Part shown: one piece after another, positions 52,265-63,100 of the stretch | How the letters are laid out: each line of letters begins with the position of its first letter | How positions within the stretch are numbered: position 1 is the stretch's first letter | Assembly: GCA_023055425.1 (NCBI GenBank) | Contig: JALGPY010000004.1 | Span: forward strand, 64,999,718-65,063,717 | Reading direction: 5' to 3' | Length of the DNA stretch: 64,000 nucleotides | From: Linanthus parryae | Taxonomy: Eukaryota; Streptophyta; Magnoliopsida; Ericales; Polemoniaceae | Made by a program: the position numbers and the translations under genes | Notes under the pieces: generated by a model | What the model was told of the DNA's origin: nothing | The model's database searches: none | What the model saw: the letters and a program-made list of their open reading frames with translations, nothing else

Positions 52265-53692
52265 TGTTGGAGTAGATGCCCTAGAGGCAATCATAGATTT
52301 AGTATGAACATTGTTTTGGCTAGAATATTCATTTATTATATATTGTGATATTTAATATAATGAAGTCCTTAGATGAAATGTGTTTATCTTAAATATCCCT
52401 AGTCAACTATATTGATTAATAGGACGATCAAATATAGACTAGTATGTGGGTAGATTGATATGGAGATATCAAGTCTAACACATGAGTATGCATTAAGAGT
52501 AATGGCATACTGGATTGACCCACAACGAAAAGGATACATTAGATTATGTCAAGTCACAATCGCTTTTTGTAGTGCTAATATAATTTCAATCCTTAGACTT
52601 GAAGTCACTAGATACTCTAGTTGTGGAATATTGCGCTTTGATGTTATCAAACGTTACACCGTAACAGGGTAATCATAAAGATGGCTATCGGGCGTGATAG
52701 GAAGCAAGCTTAGAGATCGTAGTGATGTAGATATGATTTGTCCCTCCCACATAATGGGGATAAATATCCACGGCCACTCGAGGGATGAGGCTTATTGAAT
52801 GTCTGGCCATACTCAGATAAATCAATATGGAGATATTGATGTTATCTGCAAGCATAAGCATATTCCCAGGATCGAGGAACTATGGATTGGATATACGAGT
52901 GTGACTATTTATGTCTCGTGTCCAATCCGGATATGGAGAAAAAGGGATACTGCAATATGAGATATTGGGCACAAGATGTTTGTCGGGATCACTGACTATT
53001 TCTATTGGTTGGGTAGCATGGATGTGTTGCTAGACACCGCTCCATGTTAGTAAGAATTACTACCAACTATATAGAAACCTATGGGGTCACACGTCAAATA
53101 GGGTAGAGCTAGATTTGGGAGTAAATAATATTGATTAATTAATAGAAGGATCATTGTGTAACACCTTGCAAACTTAGTAGGACTAATTTGCAAGGAAGGG
53201 AATAATTCTAGTTCATCTAGAATTAGGAAACTCTTTTATGGAAACAACAAGGAGTTGTTGGAGTATATAAAGAGGCTCTAGCTTCCTTCCCACTTAATTG
53301 TTATTAGACATAAGAAAGTGAGTGGGAGAGAGCAAAAGAGAGAGATAGAGCATGACAAGCTAGGCCGAAGCCTAGCCCGTCCGCCCCCTTCCCGTCGGCT
53401 CAAAGAGGAGGCCGAAACCTCCTCTTGTCCTTTGTTGCTTTGATCCTCTTCCCTCTTCCTCCGGGTTCAAGCTAGCACTTGTTTGAAGGAAGAATCTATA
53501 TCTCACCTCTAGACGTGGATCAACCGTAGAGACGAGGACATCATTCTTCGTGTGATCTCACAAATCAAAAGGTACACAATACTATGTCTCTTATCATGTT
53601 ATGATATCTCCTCCTGACGATCCGTGGTGGGCTTTGAAGTAGGAATTAATTTTTTTGTTATTCCGCTGTGTTACCTACGTTAAAACCCAACA
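52265..53692 (+). repeat. 5' LTR of Copia C
   Basis: 1428 bp, TGTTGGAG...AACCCAACA, with ends that are inverted repeats of each other (TGTTGG / CCAACA). Confidence 0.93.
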
Positions 53693-53693
53693 G

Positions 53694-53705
53694 TGGTATC
53701 AGAGC
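53694..53705 (+). other. Primer-binding site of Copia C
   Basis: TGGTATCAGAGC one base after the 5' LTR; initiator tRNA-Met type. Confidence 0.95.
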
Positions 53706-55334
53706 CACATGTTGTAGAGCATAACATGATTTTATGTGTTATGATTTCAGTTTATACACCGTATTGTTGTTTATTACGCAAAACTGAAAATAATTGGCAT
53801 AGTAGATGCAAAATTGAATTTGATTCAATAAAACAAGACCCAATTTAACATTGGATGTTAGAATTGGTGAGTTTAATCACATAAGATGTGAACAATTGAT
53901 TTCTTCAAAAATTAGGGTTCATGGGCACATGATTGAGAATGGGTTTTCAATTATGGAAACAAATTTATGAAATTAAATCCATAAGCAAACAACCTTTCTT
54001 GGGCAACAAGGAAGAGGGAAGGAGGCTAGGGCCGAAACCCTAGACGTCTGCCCCCTCCCTTGCGCGCCAAGCAAAGGCCGCGGGACAATGAGGCGGCCGG
54101 TCTTGGGCCGGGCCTTGTTGCGGGCGGCGGTCCAAAGGGTTCGGGCCCCTTGTTGGCTTGAACTCTTTGGACTGTTGTAACCCTAATTACCCAATACAAT
54201 TAAAATTGAACAAGCGCGTTAAAAATTGGTTTTAACTGTATTATGTGCTTTGTTTCATGGTTGATGGATATGGCCTAGGATTGTGGATGTTTATTGCTTT
54301 GTGGTAAGGTTTACGGCCTGCGAGGTGATCAAATTAATGTAATAATTAATTAGGTTTTACGGCCTGCGAGTCGTCTTTTTCTCCTCGACATGTGAGGCTT
54401 TTGTTATTTATTTATTCTAGATGTTAGGCTAGAATTAGAAATATTTAGATGATAGCCAAGAGCATGGAGAAGAAGACCGGAGAACCAAAGGAGCCAAATG
54501 ATAAAGAAGACACCCTTAGGCGCGCAGCTATGGTGGAACGCATGGAGATGAGCTCAGCACTTTAGGGAAATTGGATATTATCATTGGATTGATAATATCA
54601 TTAGTCTAGGGGCCATATCCATGCCACGTTTCTTTTATGTTTGTGGATGTTTATCATGCCTTGTTATTTAATTTTTGTGTGTATGGCGATACTAGCGAAA
54701 ACAATAACAAGATAATAATAAACAAGCTTGGTCTTTCATTGTGGATTGCCCAATCCAAATAAGTAGACCATGTTGATGAGATCAACCAAACAAATTAAGA
54801 AAGAAAAATCCCTCAATTAAAATATTGTGTTTTGCCTTCTCTTGCCAAAACTCCCTTCATGATCAGGGTTTGTTAAAATTCGGGCTTGCCAAATCAAGGC
54901 GATTTTAATTTACCATGGTGTGTTGAGGACGACACAAGATAATAATGTGTGTATGTTGAAGCAAGAGGTTGGACGCAACTGGGCAAGAATTAATTGGATT
55001 GATGAGCCTAGAGGCATGACAATTAGGGATTATCCATGGGATAAAGAATAAAGAGTTATTCACCTAATTGAACCAAGAGTTGCAGGGGATGCAATATGAA
55101 TGATTCCTACCTAAATAATCTATTCCTGGGTGACTTGCCAAAGCAAGCTCAAGAAGAAGTGAAAAAGGAATCTTGGACCCACTAGAAAATATGATGATAT
55201 TTTCCGCATTAATGGTGAGGGCTATTAATCCGAGAAAATAGTGGGAGCTATATTTGATGATCTAGCCATTGTTGAATATAGTTAAATTATTCAAAATACT
55301 AAAATTTCACATTTCTCGTTTTGTAGAATTCCAA
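53706..55334 (+). other. Untranslated leader of Copia C
   Basis: About 1.6 kb between PBS and gag without a credible frame. A GC-rich patch (about 54050-54150) and two ACGGCCTGCGAG copies (about 54313 and 54359) interrupt the AT-rich background. Long leaders are common in plant Copia elements and may carry packaging signals. Confidence 0.6.
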
Positions 55335-56600
55335 ATGGCAAACAACAACGCATCGACTTCATCCCTACGATCTGTCCTTGACAAGGATAAACTGTCTAGA
55401 ACAAATTTCCTTGACTGGTACAGAAACTTAAGGATTATACTTAAGCAAGAAAAGTAGCTGTACGTCTTGGACACTCAAATTCCAGAACCACCACAAGACG
55501 AGTCTCTTCTAGCGGAAGTGAGGGCACGTCAGAAACATATTGATGATTCTAATGACGTGACTTGCCTCATGCTTTGTACCATGACTCGTGAGCTTCAGAA
55601 GCAGCATGAGAATATGGAAGCCTATGATATGATGATACACTTGAAACAATTGTTTCAGGAACAAGCTAGGCATGTGCGCTATGAGGTGTCTGAAGCAGTA
55701 TTCAAGAGTAGTCTTGCAGATGGGAATCCATTAGGGCCTCATGTGCTCCGAATGATCGGGTACATAGAGAACCTTGAGAGACTAGGATTCTCATTGGGCC
55801 AAGATTTGGCTACTGATCTTGTCTTGCAATCGTTGCCTGACAGTTATAATCAGTTCATCATGACATAATATGAACGAGACAGTAAGACTCTGCCTGACTT
55901 ATTGAATATGCTAAAGACAGCGGAACAGAGCGTCAACAAAGGCAAGGGCAAAGCCATAATGATGGTTCATAAGAAGAAGGGCAAGTCAGTTGCATCTACT
56001 TCAAAAGGAAAGCGTACGAAAGTTGCGAAATCCAAGGAAGCCCTAAAGCCTAGTGGAGGCGTGGCTAAGGGTGAGTGTCACTACTGCAGCCAGCCAGATC
56101 ATTGGAGGAGGAATTTCCCTAAATATCTGGAGGATAAGAAGCTTGGAATAGTGATTCCACCACCACCAGGTATTTATGTTATAGACGTCAATCTTTCTAT
56201 TTCTTCATCTTGGGTATTGGATACCGGATGTGGTTCTCACATTTGTCGTAATGTGCATGGTTGGAAAAGAAGTAGAAGATTGAGTAAAGGGGAGATAGAC
56301 CTACGCTTCGGGAATGGAGCAAGAGTTGCTGCATTAACTGTAGGCGTTTATGAGCTATCTTTGCCTTCTGGAATTATTTTAGAATTAGACAATTGCTTTT
56401 ATGTGTCTGCTATGAGCAGAAACATTATTTCCATTTCTTGTTTGGACAAGAAGGGTTTTTCTATTTCAATAAAGGACAAGTGTTGCTCCATTTATTTTGA
56501 TAGTATGCACTATTGTAGTGCGCATTTGTCTAATGGATTGTATATCCTTGATCTAAATAGTCCAATCTATAACATAAATACTAAAAGGATTAAAATTTAA
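55335..56600 (+). pseudogene. Copia C gag and protease
   Basis: Gag starts at ATG 55335 and reads LSRTNFLDWYRNLRI, a hallmark of plant Copia gag. A TAG (about 55455) and a TAA (about 55866) interrupt it. The zinc knuckle at about 56076 reads CHYCSQPDHWRRNF, so the last metal ligand, normally Cys, is Phe. The protease has the active site DTGCGSHIC at about 56222 followed by the NGARVAALTVGVYEL block. The frame is lost near 56600. Gag packages RNA and the protease matures the polyprotein. With two stops and a damaged knuckle this copy is not functional. Confidence 0.92.
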
Positions 56601-57520
56601 ATCCAACATATCTATGGCACTGTCGTTTAGGCCATATAAATGAGAAACGCATATATAGACTCCATCAGGATGGACTTCTAGACTCATTTGATTTGGAATC
56701 ATATGAGACATGTGAATCTTGTTTATTAGGAAAAATGAAAAAGTCCCCTTTCAATAAGAAAGGTGAAAGGACTAGTGAGTTATTGGCACTCATACATACC
56801 GATGTATGTGGACCATTCCCCACGCCTGCCAGAGGTGGTTACACCTACTTCATCACATTTACTGATGATTTCAGTAGATATGGATTTGTATACCTTATGA
56901 AGGCCAAATCCGAATCATTTGAATTGTTCAAAGAATTCAAGAATGAAGTAGAGAAGCAACTTGGCAAAAGTATTAAGGCTCTACGATCCGATCGTGGAGG
57001 AGAATACTTAAGCCAAGAGTTTGATGAGTATCTTAGAGAGTGTGGGATAGTATCCCATCTCACTCCACCCGGAACGCCACAATGAAATGGCGTGTCCGAG
57101 AGGAGGAATCACACTCTATTAGATATGGTGCGATCTATGGTGTCTCAAACAGATCTTCCGATATCCTTTTGGGGACATGCTCTAGTGACGGCAGCTTTTA
57201 CCATTAACCGCGTTCCATCCAAATCAGTCATGAAGACACCATATGAGATATGGACTGTGAAGCGTCCCATAGTGTTGTTTATGAGAATTTGGGGCTGCAA
57301 TGTCTATGTAAAACGTTTAAAAACAGATAAGCTCGGGCCCAAAGCGGATAAGTGTAAATTTGTGGGATATCCTAAGGAAACTAAAGGATATTATTTCTAC
57401 AATCCCATCGAGAACAAAGTGTTTGTTTCTCGGACCGGCGTGTTTCTAGAAAGAGAGTTTGTCTCTAAAGAAGCAAGTGGGAGGGCTGTAGAACTTGAAG
57501 AGATTCAAGAACCACAAATC
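56600..57520 (+). pseudogene. Copia C integrase
   Basis: The GAG-pre-integrase zinc site is seen as LWHCRLGHINEKRIYRLHQ and CESCLLGK after a frameshift at about 56600. The core has the first Asp in HTDVCGPF, the second in RSDRGGEY and the Glu in NGVSERRNHTL. A TGA at about 57083 interrupts the block just before NGVSE. The C-terminal part shows the KCKFVGYPKETKGYYFYNP motif typical of Copia integrases. All three catalytic acidic residues survive, but the frame is split in three places. Confidence 0.92.
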
Positions 57521-58345
57521 ACTGAACCGATGATGGAACATGAACAGAAACCGCAAGTAGTTGTGGAAGAACCTGTTCAAGTAACACAGGAACTCCGTAG
57601 ATCAGGAAGACTACGTCATGAGCCAGAGAGGCATGGACTTCTCGTGACTGAGCCCGATGAAGTACCACTCATAGATGATGAGCCTGCAACCTACGGAGAA
57701 GCCATGAAAGGCCCAGACTCTAAGAAGTGGCTAGAAGCCATGAGATCCGAAATGGATTCCATGTACACCAACAAAGTATGGAATTTGGTGGAACCACCCG
57801 AAGGGGATCTGCCCATAGGGTGCAAATGGGTCTTCAAGAAGAAGACCGACATGGATGGCAAGGTAGTTTCCTATAAAGGGCGATTGGTAGCTAAAGGGTA
57901 TAGACAGATTCATGGTATTGACTATGATGAGACCTTTTCACCAGTCGTCATGACTAAATCCATTCGAATCCTACTTGCTATTGCAGCATACTACGACTAT
58001 GAGATTTGGCAAATGGATGTCAAAACAGCGTTCCTTTATGGGAACCCCCTCGAGGATGTGTACATGACACAACCAGAGGGTTTTGAGGATCCAGAGAATG
58101 CCAATAAAGTCTGTAAGCTTCAAAAATCCATTTATGGATTAAAGCAAGCTTCTAGGAGTTGGAATCGACGTTTTGATGACGCGGTTAAAGAGTTTGGCTT
58201 CACCAAGAACGAAGATGAGCCTTGCGTTTACAAGAAGGTTAGTGGGAGCTCTGTAGTATTTCTGGTCTTGTATGTAGATGACATACTAATCATTGACAAC
58301 GACATTCCTACTTTGCAATCTGTTAAAGATTGGCTAGGAAAGTGA
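57521..58345 (+). pseudogene. Copia C reverse transcriptase
   Basis: An acidic linker leads into the RT: WLEAMRSEMDSMYTNKVW, GCKWVFKKKTDMDGKV, YKGRLVAKGYRQ, QMDVKTAFLYGNPLEDVYM, SIYGLKQASRSWN and the catalytic VLYVDDILII at about 58270. In YKGRLVAKG the usual Ala-Arg is Gly-Arg. A TGA near 58343 stops the frame within the conserved block that continues as FAMKELGDAAHILGIKI. Confidence 0.93.
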
Positions 58346-59260
58346 TTTGCGATGAAGGAATTAGGAGACGCAGCCCATATACTTGGTATAAAGATCTATA
58401 GGGATAGATCTAAGAGGTTGCTCGGCCTAAGTCAAAGTACATATATAGACAAGGTGTTGAAGATGTTCAACATGCAAGATTCCAAGAAGGGATTCTTGCC
58501 CATGTCGCATGGAGTCACTCTTTCTAAGAATGACTGTCCCTCCAATGAGATTGAGAAGGACCGCATGAGTAGGATACCCTATGCTTCGGCCATAGGATCC
58601 ATCATGTACGCCATGTTATGTACTAGACCAGACGTATCATACGCGTTGAGTATGGTGAGCAGATACCAGTCCAATACATGTGAGAGTCACTGGATTGCTG
58701 TCAAGAACATCCTAAAGTACTTGAGAAGAACTAAGGATGTATTCTTGATATTTGGAGGTAAGGAAGAGCTCAGTGTAAAGGGTTACACTGATGCAAGCTT
58801 CCAAACCGACAAAGATGAATACAGATCACAGTCTGGATACGTGTTTTGCCTGAATGGAGGAGCTGTGAGCTGGAAGAGTTCCAAGCAAGGGACAGTTGCT
58901 AATTCTACAACAGAAGCTGAGTACATTGCTGCTGCGGAGGCAGCAAATGAGGCAGTTTGGATAAATAAGTTTATCACTGAGCTCGGTGTGGTCCCTAGCA
59001 TCGTGGATCCCATAGAGTTGTACTGTGACAACTCTGGGGCAATCGCACATGCCAAGGAACCAAGATCAAACCATAAATCAAAGCATGTACTTAGGAGATT
59101 CCATCTTATTCGTGATATGATCGATCGAGGAGATGTGAAGATGTGCAAGATTCCAACAGATGACAATGTTTTAGATCCGCTCACAAAACCTCTTGCACAG
59201 CGAAAGCATGAAAGGCACGCTAGATCTATAGGCATACGAGATGCGCCAGATTGGCTCTAG
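58346..59260 (+). pseudogene. Copia C RT C-terminus and RNase H
   Basis: Continues the RT connection (MKELGDAAHILGIKIYRD, IGSIMYAMLCTRPDVSYA) into RNase H. GYTDASFQTD carries the first catalytic Asp, STTEAEYIAA the Glu and ELYCDNSGAIAHAK the next Asp, with a final His-rich HKSKHVLRRFHLIRD. The family removes RNA from the RNA:DNA hybrid. The region is open to its natural stop at 59258-59260, 14 bases before the 3' LTR, so only the upstream TGA separates it from the RT. Confidence 0.93.
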
Positions 59261-59274
59261 TGCAAGTGGGAGAC

Positions 59275-60170
59275 TGTTGGAATAGATGCCCTAGAGGCAA
59301 TCATATATTTAGTATGAACATTGTTTTGGCTAGAATATTCATTTATTATATCTTGTGATATTTAATATAATAAATGAATATTCTAGCCAAAACAATGTTC
59401 ATACTAAATCTATGAAGACAAAGGGATAGTGCAATATGAGATATTGGGCACAAGAGGTTTGTCGAAATCACTGACTATATCTATTGGTTGGGTAGCATGG
59501 ATGTGTTGCTAGACACCGCTCCATGTTAGTAAGAGTTACTACCAACTATATAGAAACCTATGGGGTCACACGTCACATAGAGTAGAGCTAGATTTGTGAT
59601 TAGATAAAATTGATTAATTAATAGAAGGATCATTTTCTAACACCTTGGAAACTTAGTAGGACTAATTTTCAAGGAAGGAAATAATTCTAGTTCATCTAGA
59701 ATTAGGAAACTCTTTTATGTAAACAACAAGGAGTTGTTGGAGTATATAAAGAGGCTCTAACTTCCTTCCCACTTAATTGTTATTAGACATAACAAAGTGA
59801 GTGGGAGAGAGAAAAAGAGAGAGAGATCAAGACAAGCTAGGCCGAAGCCTAGCCCGTCCGCCCCCTTCCCATCGGCTCAAAGAGGAGGCCGAAACCTCCT
59901 CTTGTACTTTGTTGCTTTGATCCTCTTCCTCTTCCTCCGGGTTCAAGCTAGCACTTGTTTGAAGGAAGAATCTAGATCTCACCTCTAGACGTGGATCAAC
60001 CGTAGAGACGAGGACATCATTCGTCGTGTGATCTCACAAATCAAAAGGTACACAATACTATGTCTCTTATCATGTTATGATATCTCCTCTTGACGATCCG
60101 CGGTGGGCTTTGAAGTAGGAATTAAGTTTTTTTTTTTATTCCGCTGCGTTACGTACGTCAAAACCCAACT
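59275..60170 (+). repeat. 3' LTR of Copia C, rearranged
   Basis: 896 bp. Matches the 5' LTR except that about 570 bp (5' LTR 52362-52931) is missing and replaced by a short inverted copy of the preceding sequence. The last base is T where the 5' LTR has A. Confidence 0.9.
59307..59409. repeat. Perfect 45-bp palindrome in 3' LTR of Copia C
   Basis: Left arm 59307-59351 and right arm 59365-59409 are exact inverted copies with a 13-base loop. The 5' LTR has only the left arm. Confidence 0.95.
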
Positions 60171-60175
60171 ATATG

Positions 60176-63100
60176 TGTGTAAGATTTTAGAAAATAGCCT
60201 TAGGAAGCAAGTACACCCACTACCCCTATCATATTTATGAGATTTAGCCAGCCCTATTAGCTTGGTATTTGGGTTTGCGGCTTTTCATTGGAGTTTAGGT
60301 AAGGTGTCTACAGTTTGGGTGATCAAAATTTGAGAGATTGTGTTCGAAGTAACATTAAGAATTTTTCATATCGGTGGAGTATTCACAGAAGGGTACTGCA
60401 GAATATGTAAGATCCCCTTAGAATGGAAAAATAAAATTCAATGAAAACTTGGTTCATCCGACACGTACACGTCATGGACATCCTGATTTTTTATGCTCTA
60501 TCGATTTGTATGTAACTATTGAGAGTGAATATATTCGCCATAATGTGAATATTCCATCGAAAAGTTTCCTTTCAGTTCAACGAACAATATGTAGAATCGG
60601 AATAAGTGATTGCTGAGATTCGCGGAGAAACATCTACTTTTAATTATGTTGGAGTCATATTTGATAATCCTTGTTATTGTTGAGTTCTCTAGAATATTAG
60701 TGCGTTTTGGGAGTCATGTCATGGAAATATTTTGAAGTATTGGGAGTATAATACTTATTTCATAATGGAGATCGTTTCTGTTTTTCTTGTGATACATACT
60801 TTGTGGAGTTACAGACAAGTGAATATGACGAGGAGTAGGCGTATTAGGCTTCTTTGTTTTTCTTAGAACTCTTGATGTATCTTGAGTTTTGTTTTAAATA
60901 AGGCTATGATGCCAAACAATACTTTGAGGAATTCTTGAGTAATGTTTTTTGCATAGCCACTTTTGGGCTAGAGTTGAATTCTTAGCGATTTGCTTTAAGG
61001 ATGAAGGATAATGCTCATGTTTTGAAGAGCCGTTTTGATGAGGGATAATAATAGCTGTAGCATTTTTGATGTTTACCTATCTTCCAGACCTTTTTTGGTA
61101 GTCAAATTTTTATGGAAGTTAGTAGACACATATGGATAATTCTGGGTGAAAGCCTAGCCCATGTTGAGGAGTTTAAAGTCAGTTTAAGACCTTTCAAAGT
61201 CAAAGTTTCTGTTCTGGTGCTCTGTGACAGCAGCTGTAGTATTCTATTCATAGATGGAGTTATACAATTTATTTCGAGTTGATTCTTCTTGATTATGAAA
61301 GTAGACTCAGAGAGGTTGTTGCACACCAAAATTCATAATTTTTTCTTGTCCGATTAATCATTTTTCCTATTTTTTAAGAAGCTTAAAAAATGAGACTTGA
61401 TCAGCCAAGTAAAGGCATGCGTAACTGATTAGATGATGATCAATATGTTACATTACATGCCTAATTGTGCGTTGCATGCCATGTATTTATGTTTACTTGT
61501 ACTTCATGATATTTTGTGAATAATACAATAGGCTATAGTGTAGGACAATAGACCACATCCATACAACACTAGAAGGAATTTCCTTGTTAAACAGTGAAGG
61601 GTGGAATTTCATGTCGAACCCGACCAAGGAGGGACCAAAATAATTTCTCGTACTAGGTAATAAAATTGGATCAAAGGTTATACGAGCGGTCAAAGAGGAT
61701 AAATGACCTCATCGCGAGGAATTGTGAAGTACCGCGTGCTATGTCGGTTACGAGTTTTGCAACAAAGTTAGAGAAAGGAAGAACAAGGTGTACTGATATT
61801 ATGTTCAATACGAAGGTGAGAAGAGAAATGTGTTTGAGAGATATTGACAGAGAAGAATCATTTGACAAATTTGTGGAGGAGAAATTTGTAATAGCACCGA
61901 AAAGATATGTGAAGGCTTCGGTGACATCACTAGATATAAAGTAGTTAAAAGAGAACTGAAAATCGAGTTTTCGGAGGTGGGATCAGCTATGTGAGTTTTA
62001 GGTGCTTCTTAGCTAGTTTTTACATAGTTTAGACTCTTGAGAAATATGGGTGTCTATGTGAAACCCTATTGTTTTGGAGTTGACTACTTTGAGGATTTCG
62101 GAATATTATTTTGCCATGAAGGTAGTTTGAGAGTTTTAATATGGTGGGAAATACTAAAGTATTTACATAATACTTGGAGTTCTATAAATCATTGGTATAC
62201 CTGGGGAGATTATTTTGTTTTATTGAAACATCTCATTTAGAGTCTTGTTTTCAGGGTTTCGTTATTGAAGAACCTGTTTTGGGATATTAATATGTTAATT
62301 AAGAGTTTAATCTCCAACATTGTGCTGTTTCTTATAAATGTCGCAGAGTTTTGAGAATTCTTGGGAAAATTATTAGTTGGCAACTGTTAAGTGTGTAATT
62401 GATTGGAAGTCAGCTTTAAAATACCCGCATGGCAGAATAATCTTTATGTTTGTTGTCTAATAAGAGTATTCTTTGACTCTTGTAGATATGGCCTTTAACC
62501 TAGTGAATCCAACAGCGGAAGATTTTCAGCTGAGCCACCCAACAAGAACGCCTTTCTTGGAGGGGATGTCAATTTGAGTATTTATCGAAGAAGTCTTGGA
62601 TAGGTGTGAGCATTGGGCTTACACTTTTGTTGGAGGATGGGTATTCAGCAACATACTAGTTCAGAGTCATTGAATTGTGGAGTCTCTACCTAATGAGTAA
62701 CCTTGGATTTCAATTAAGAGACAATATGATGATTTGGTCGATAAGGAAGGAGGGTACCTTCCTAATCAAAAGTATTTACATCAAGTTCAGTGGATGATAA
62801 CGCCGCACTTCATGAAGTGTACTTTGTTGTTAGCTCACAATCCTTGGGAGGAGCCTGTGGAGGATCCAGGAGAAGTACTAGACTAAAGATCTAGCATGGA
62901 CGATAGCGGCCTCCCGCCCACCCTCGCCTAGGAAACGTTTTGGAGAATCGTGTCTTTTGATTTTCTTTGAACATTATAATTTATTTTAGAAACTACTTTG
63001 AATTTTTTAAGGTTGATAAGATTTTTGGATTCTAGTTGGAATAGTCCATTAAAGAATATTGGATTCTAGTCATGTCTTATGGTTACATAGTTTTGATGGA

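Larger units (their letters stand above)
52260..60175 (+). mobile_element. Copia LTR retrotransposon C, complete but disabled
   Basis: A + strand Copia element inserted into the internal region of the long-LTR element. The TSD ATATG is at 52260-52264 and 60171-60175. The 5' LTR is 52265-53692, the 3' LTR 59275-60170, the PBS 53694-53705 and the purine tract AAGTGGGAGA lies just before 59275. The polyprotein spans 55335-59260 with full Copia order. It is broken by in-frame stops near 55455, 55866, 57083 and 58343 and by a frameshift near 56600, but the domain sequence is otherwise well kept. The 3' LTR is 896 bp against 1428 bp for the 5' LTR because of an internal loss and an inverted duplication. 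Confidence 0.95.

Noticed and set aside
61666..61944. 92-codon frame with charged composition
   Set aside because: No recognisable domain and it starts with TTG, not ATG, so it cannot be called a gene; noted within the unidentified 60176-64000 region.
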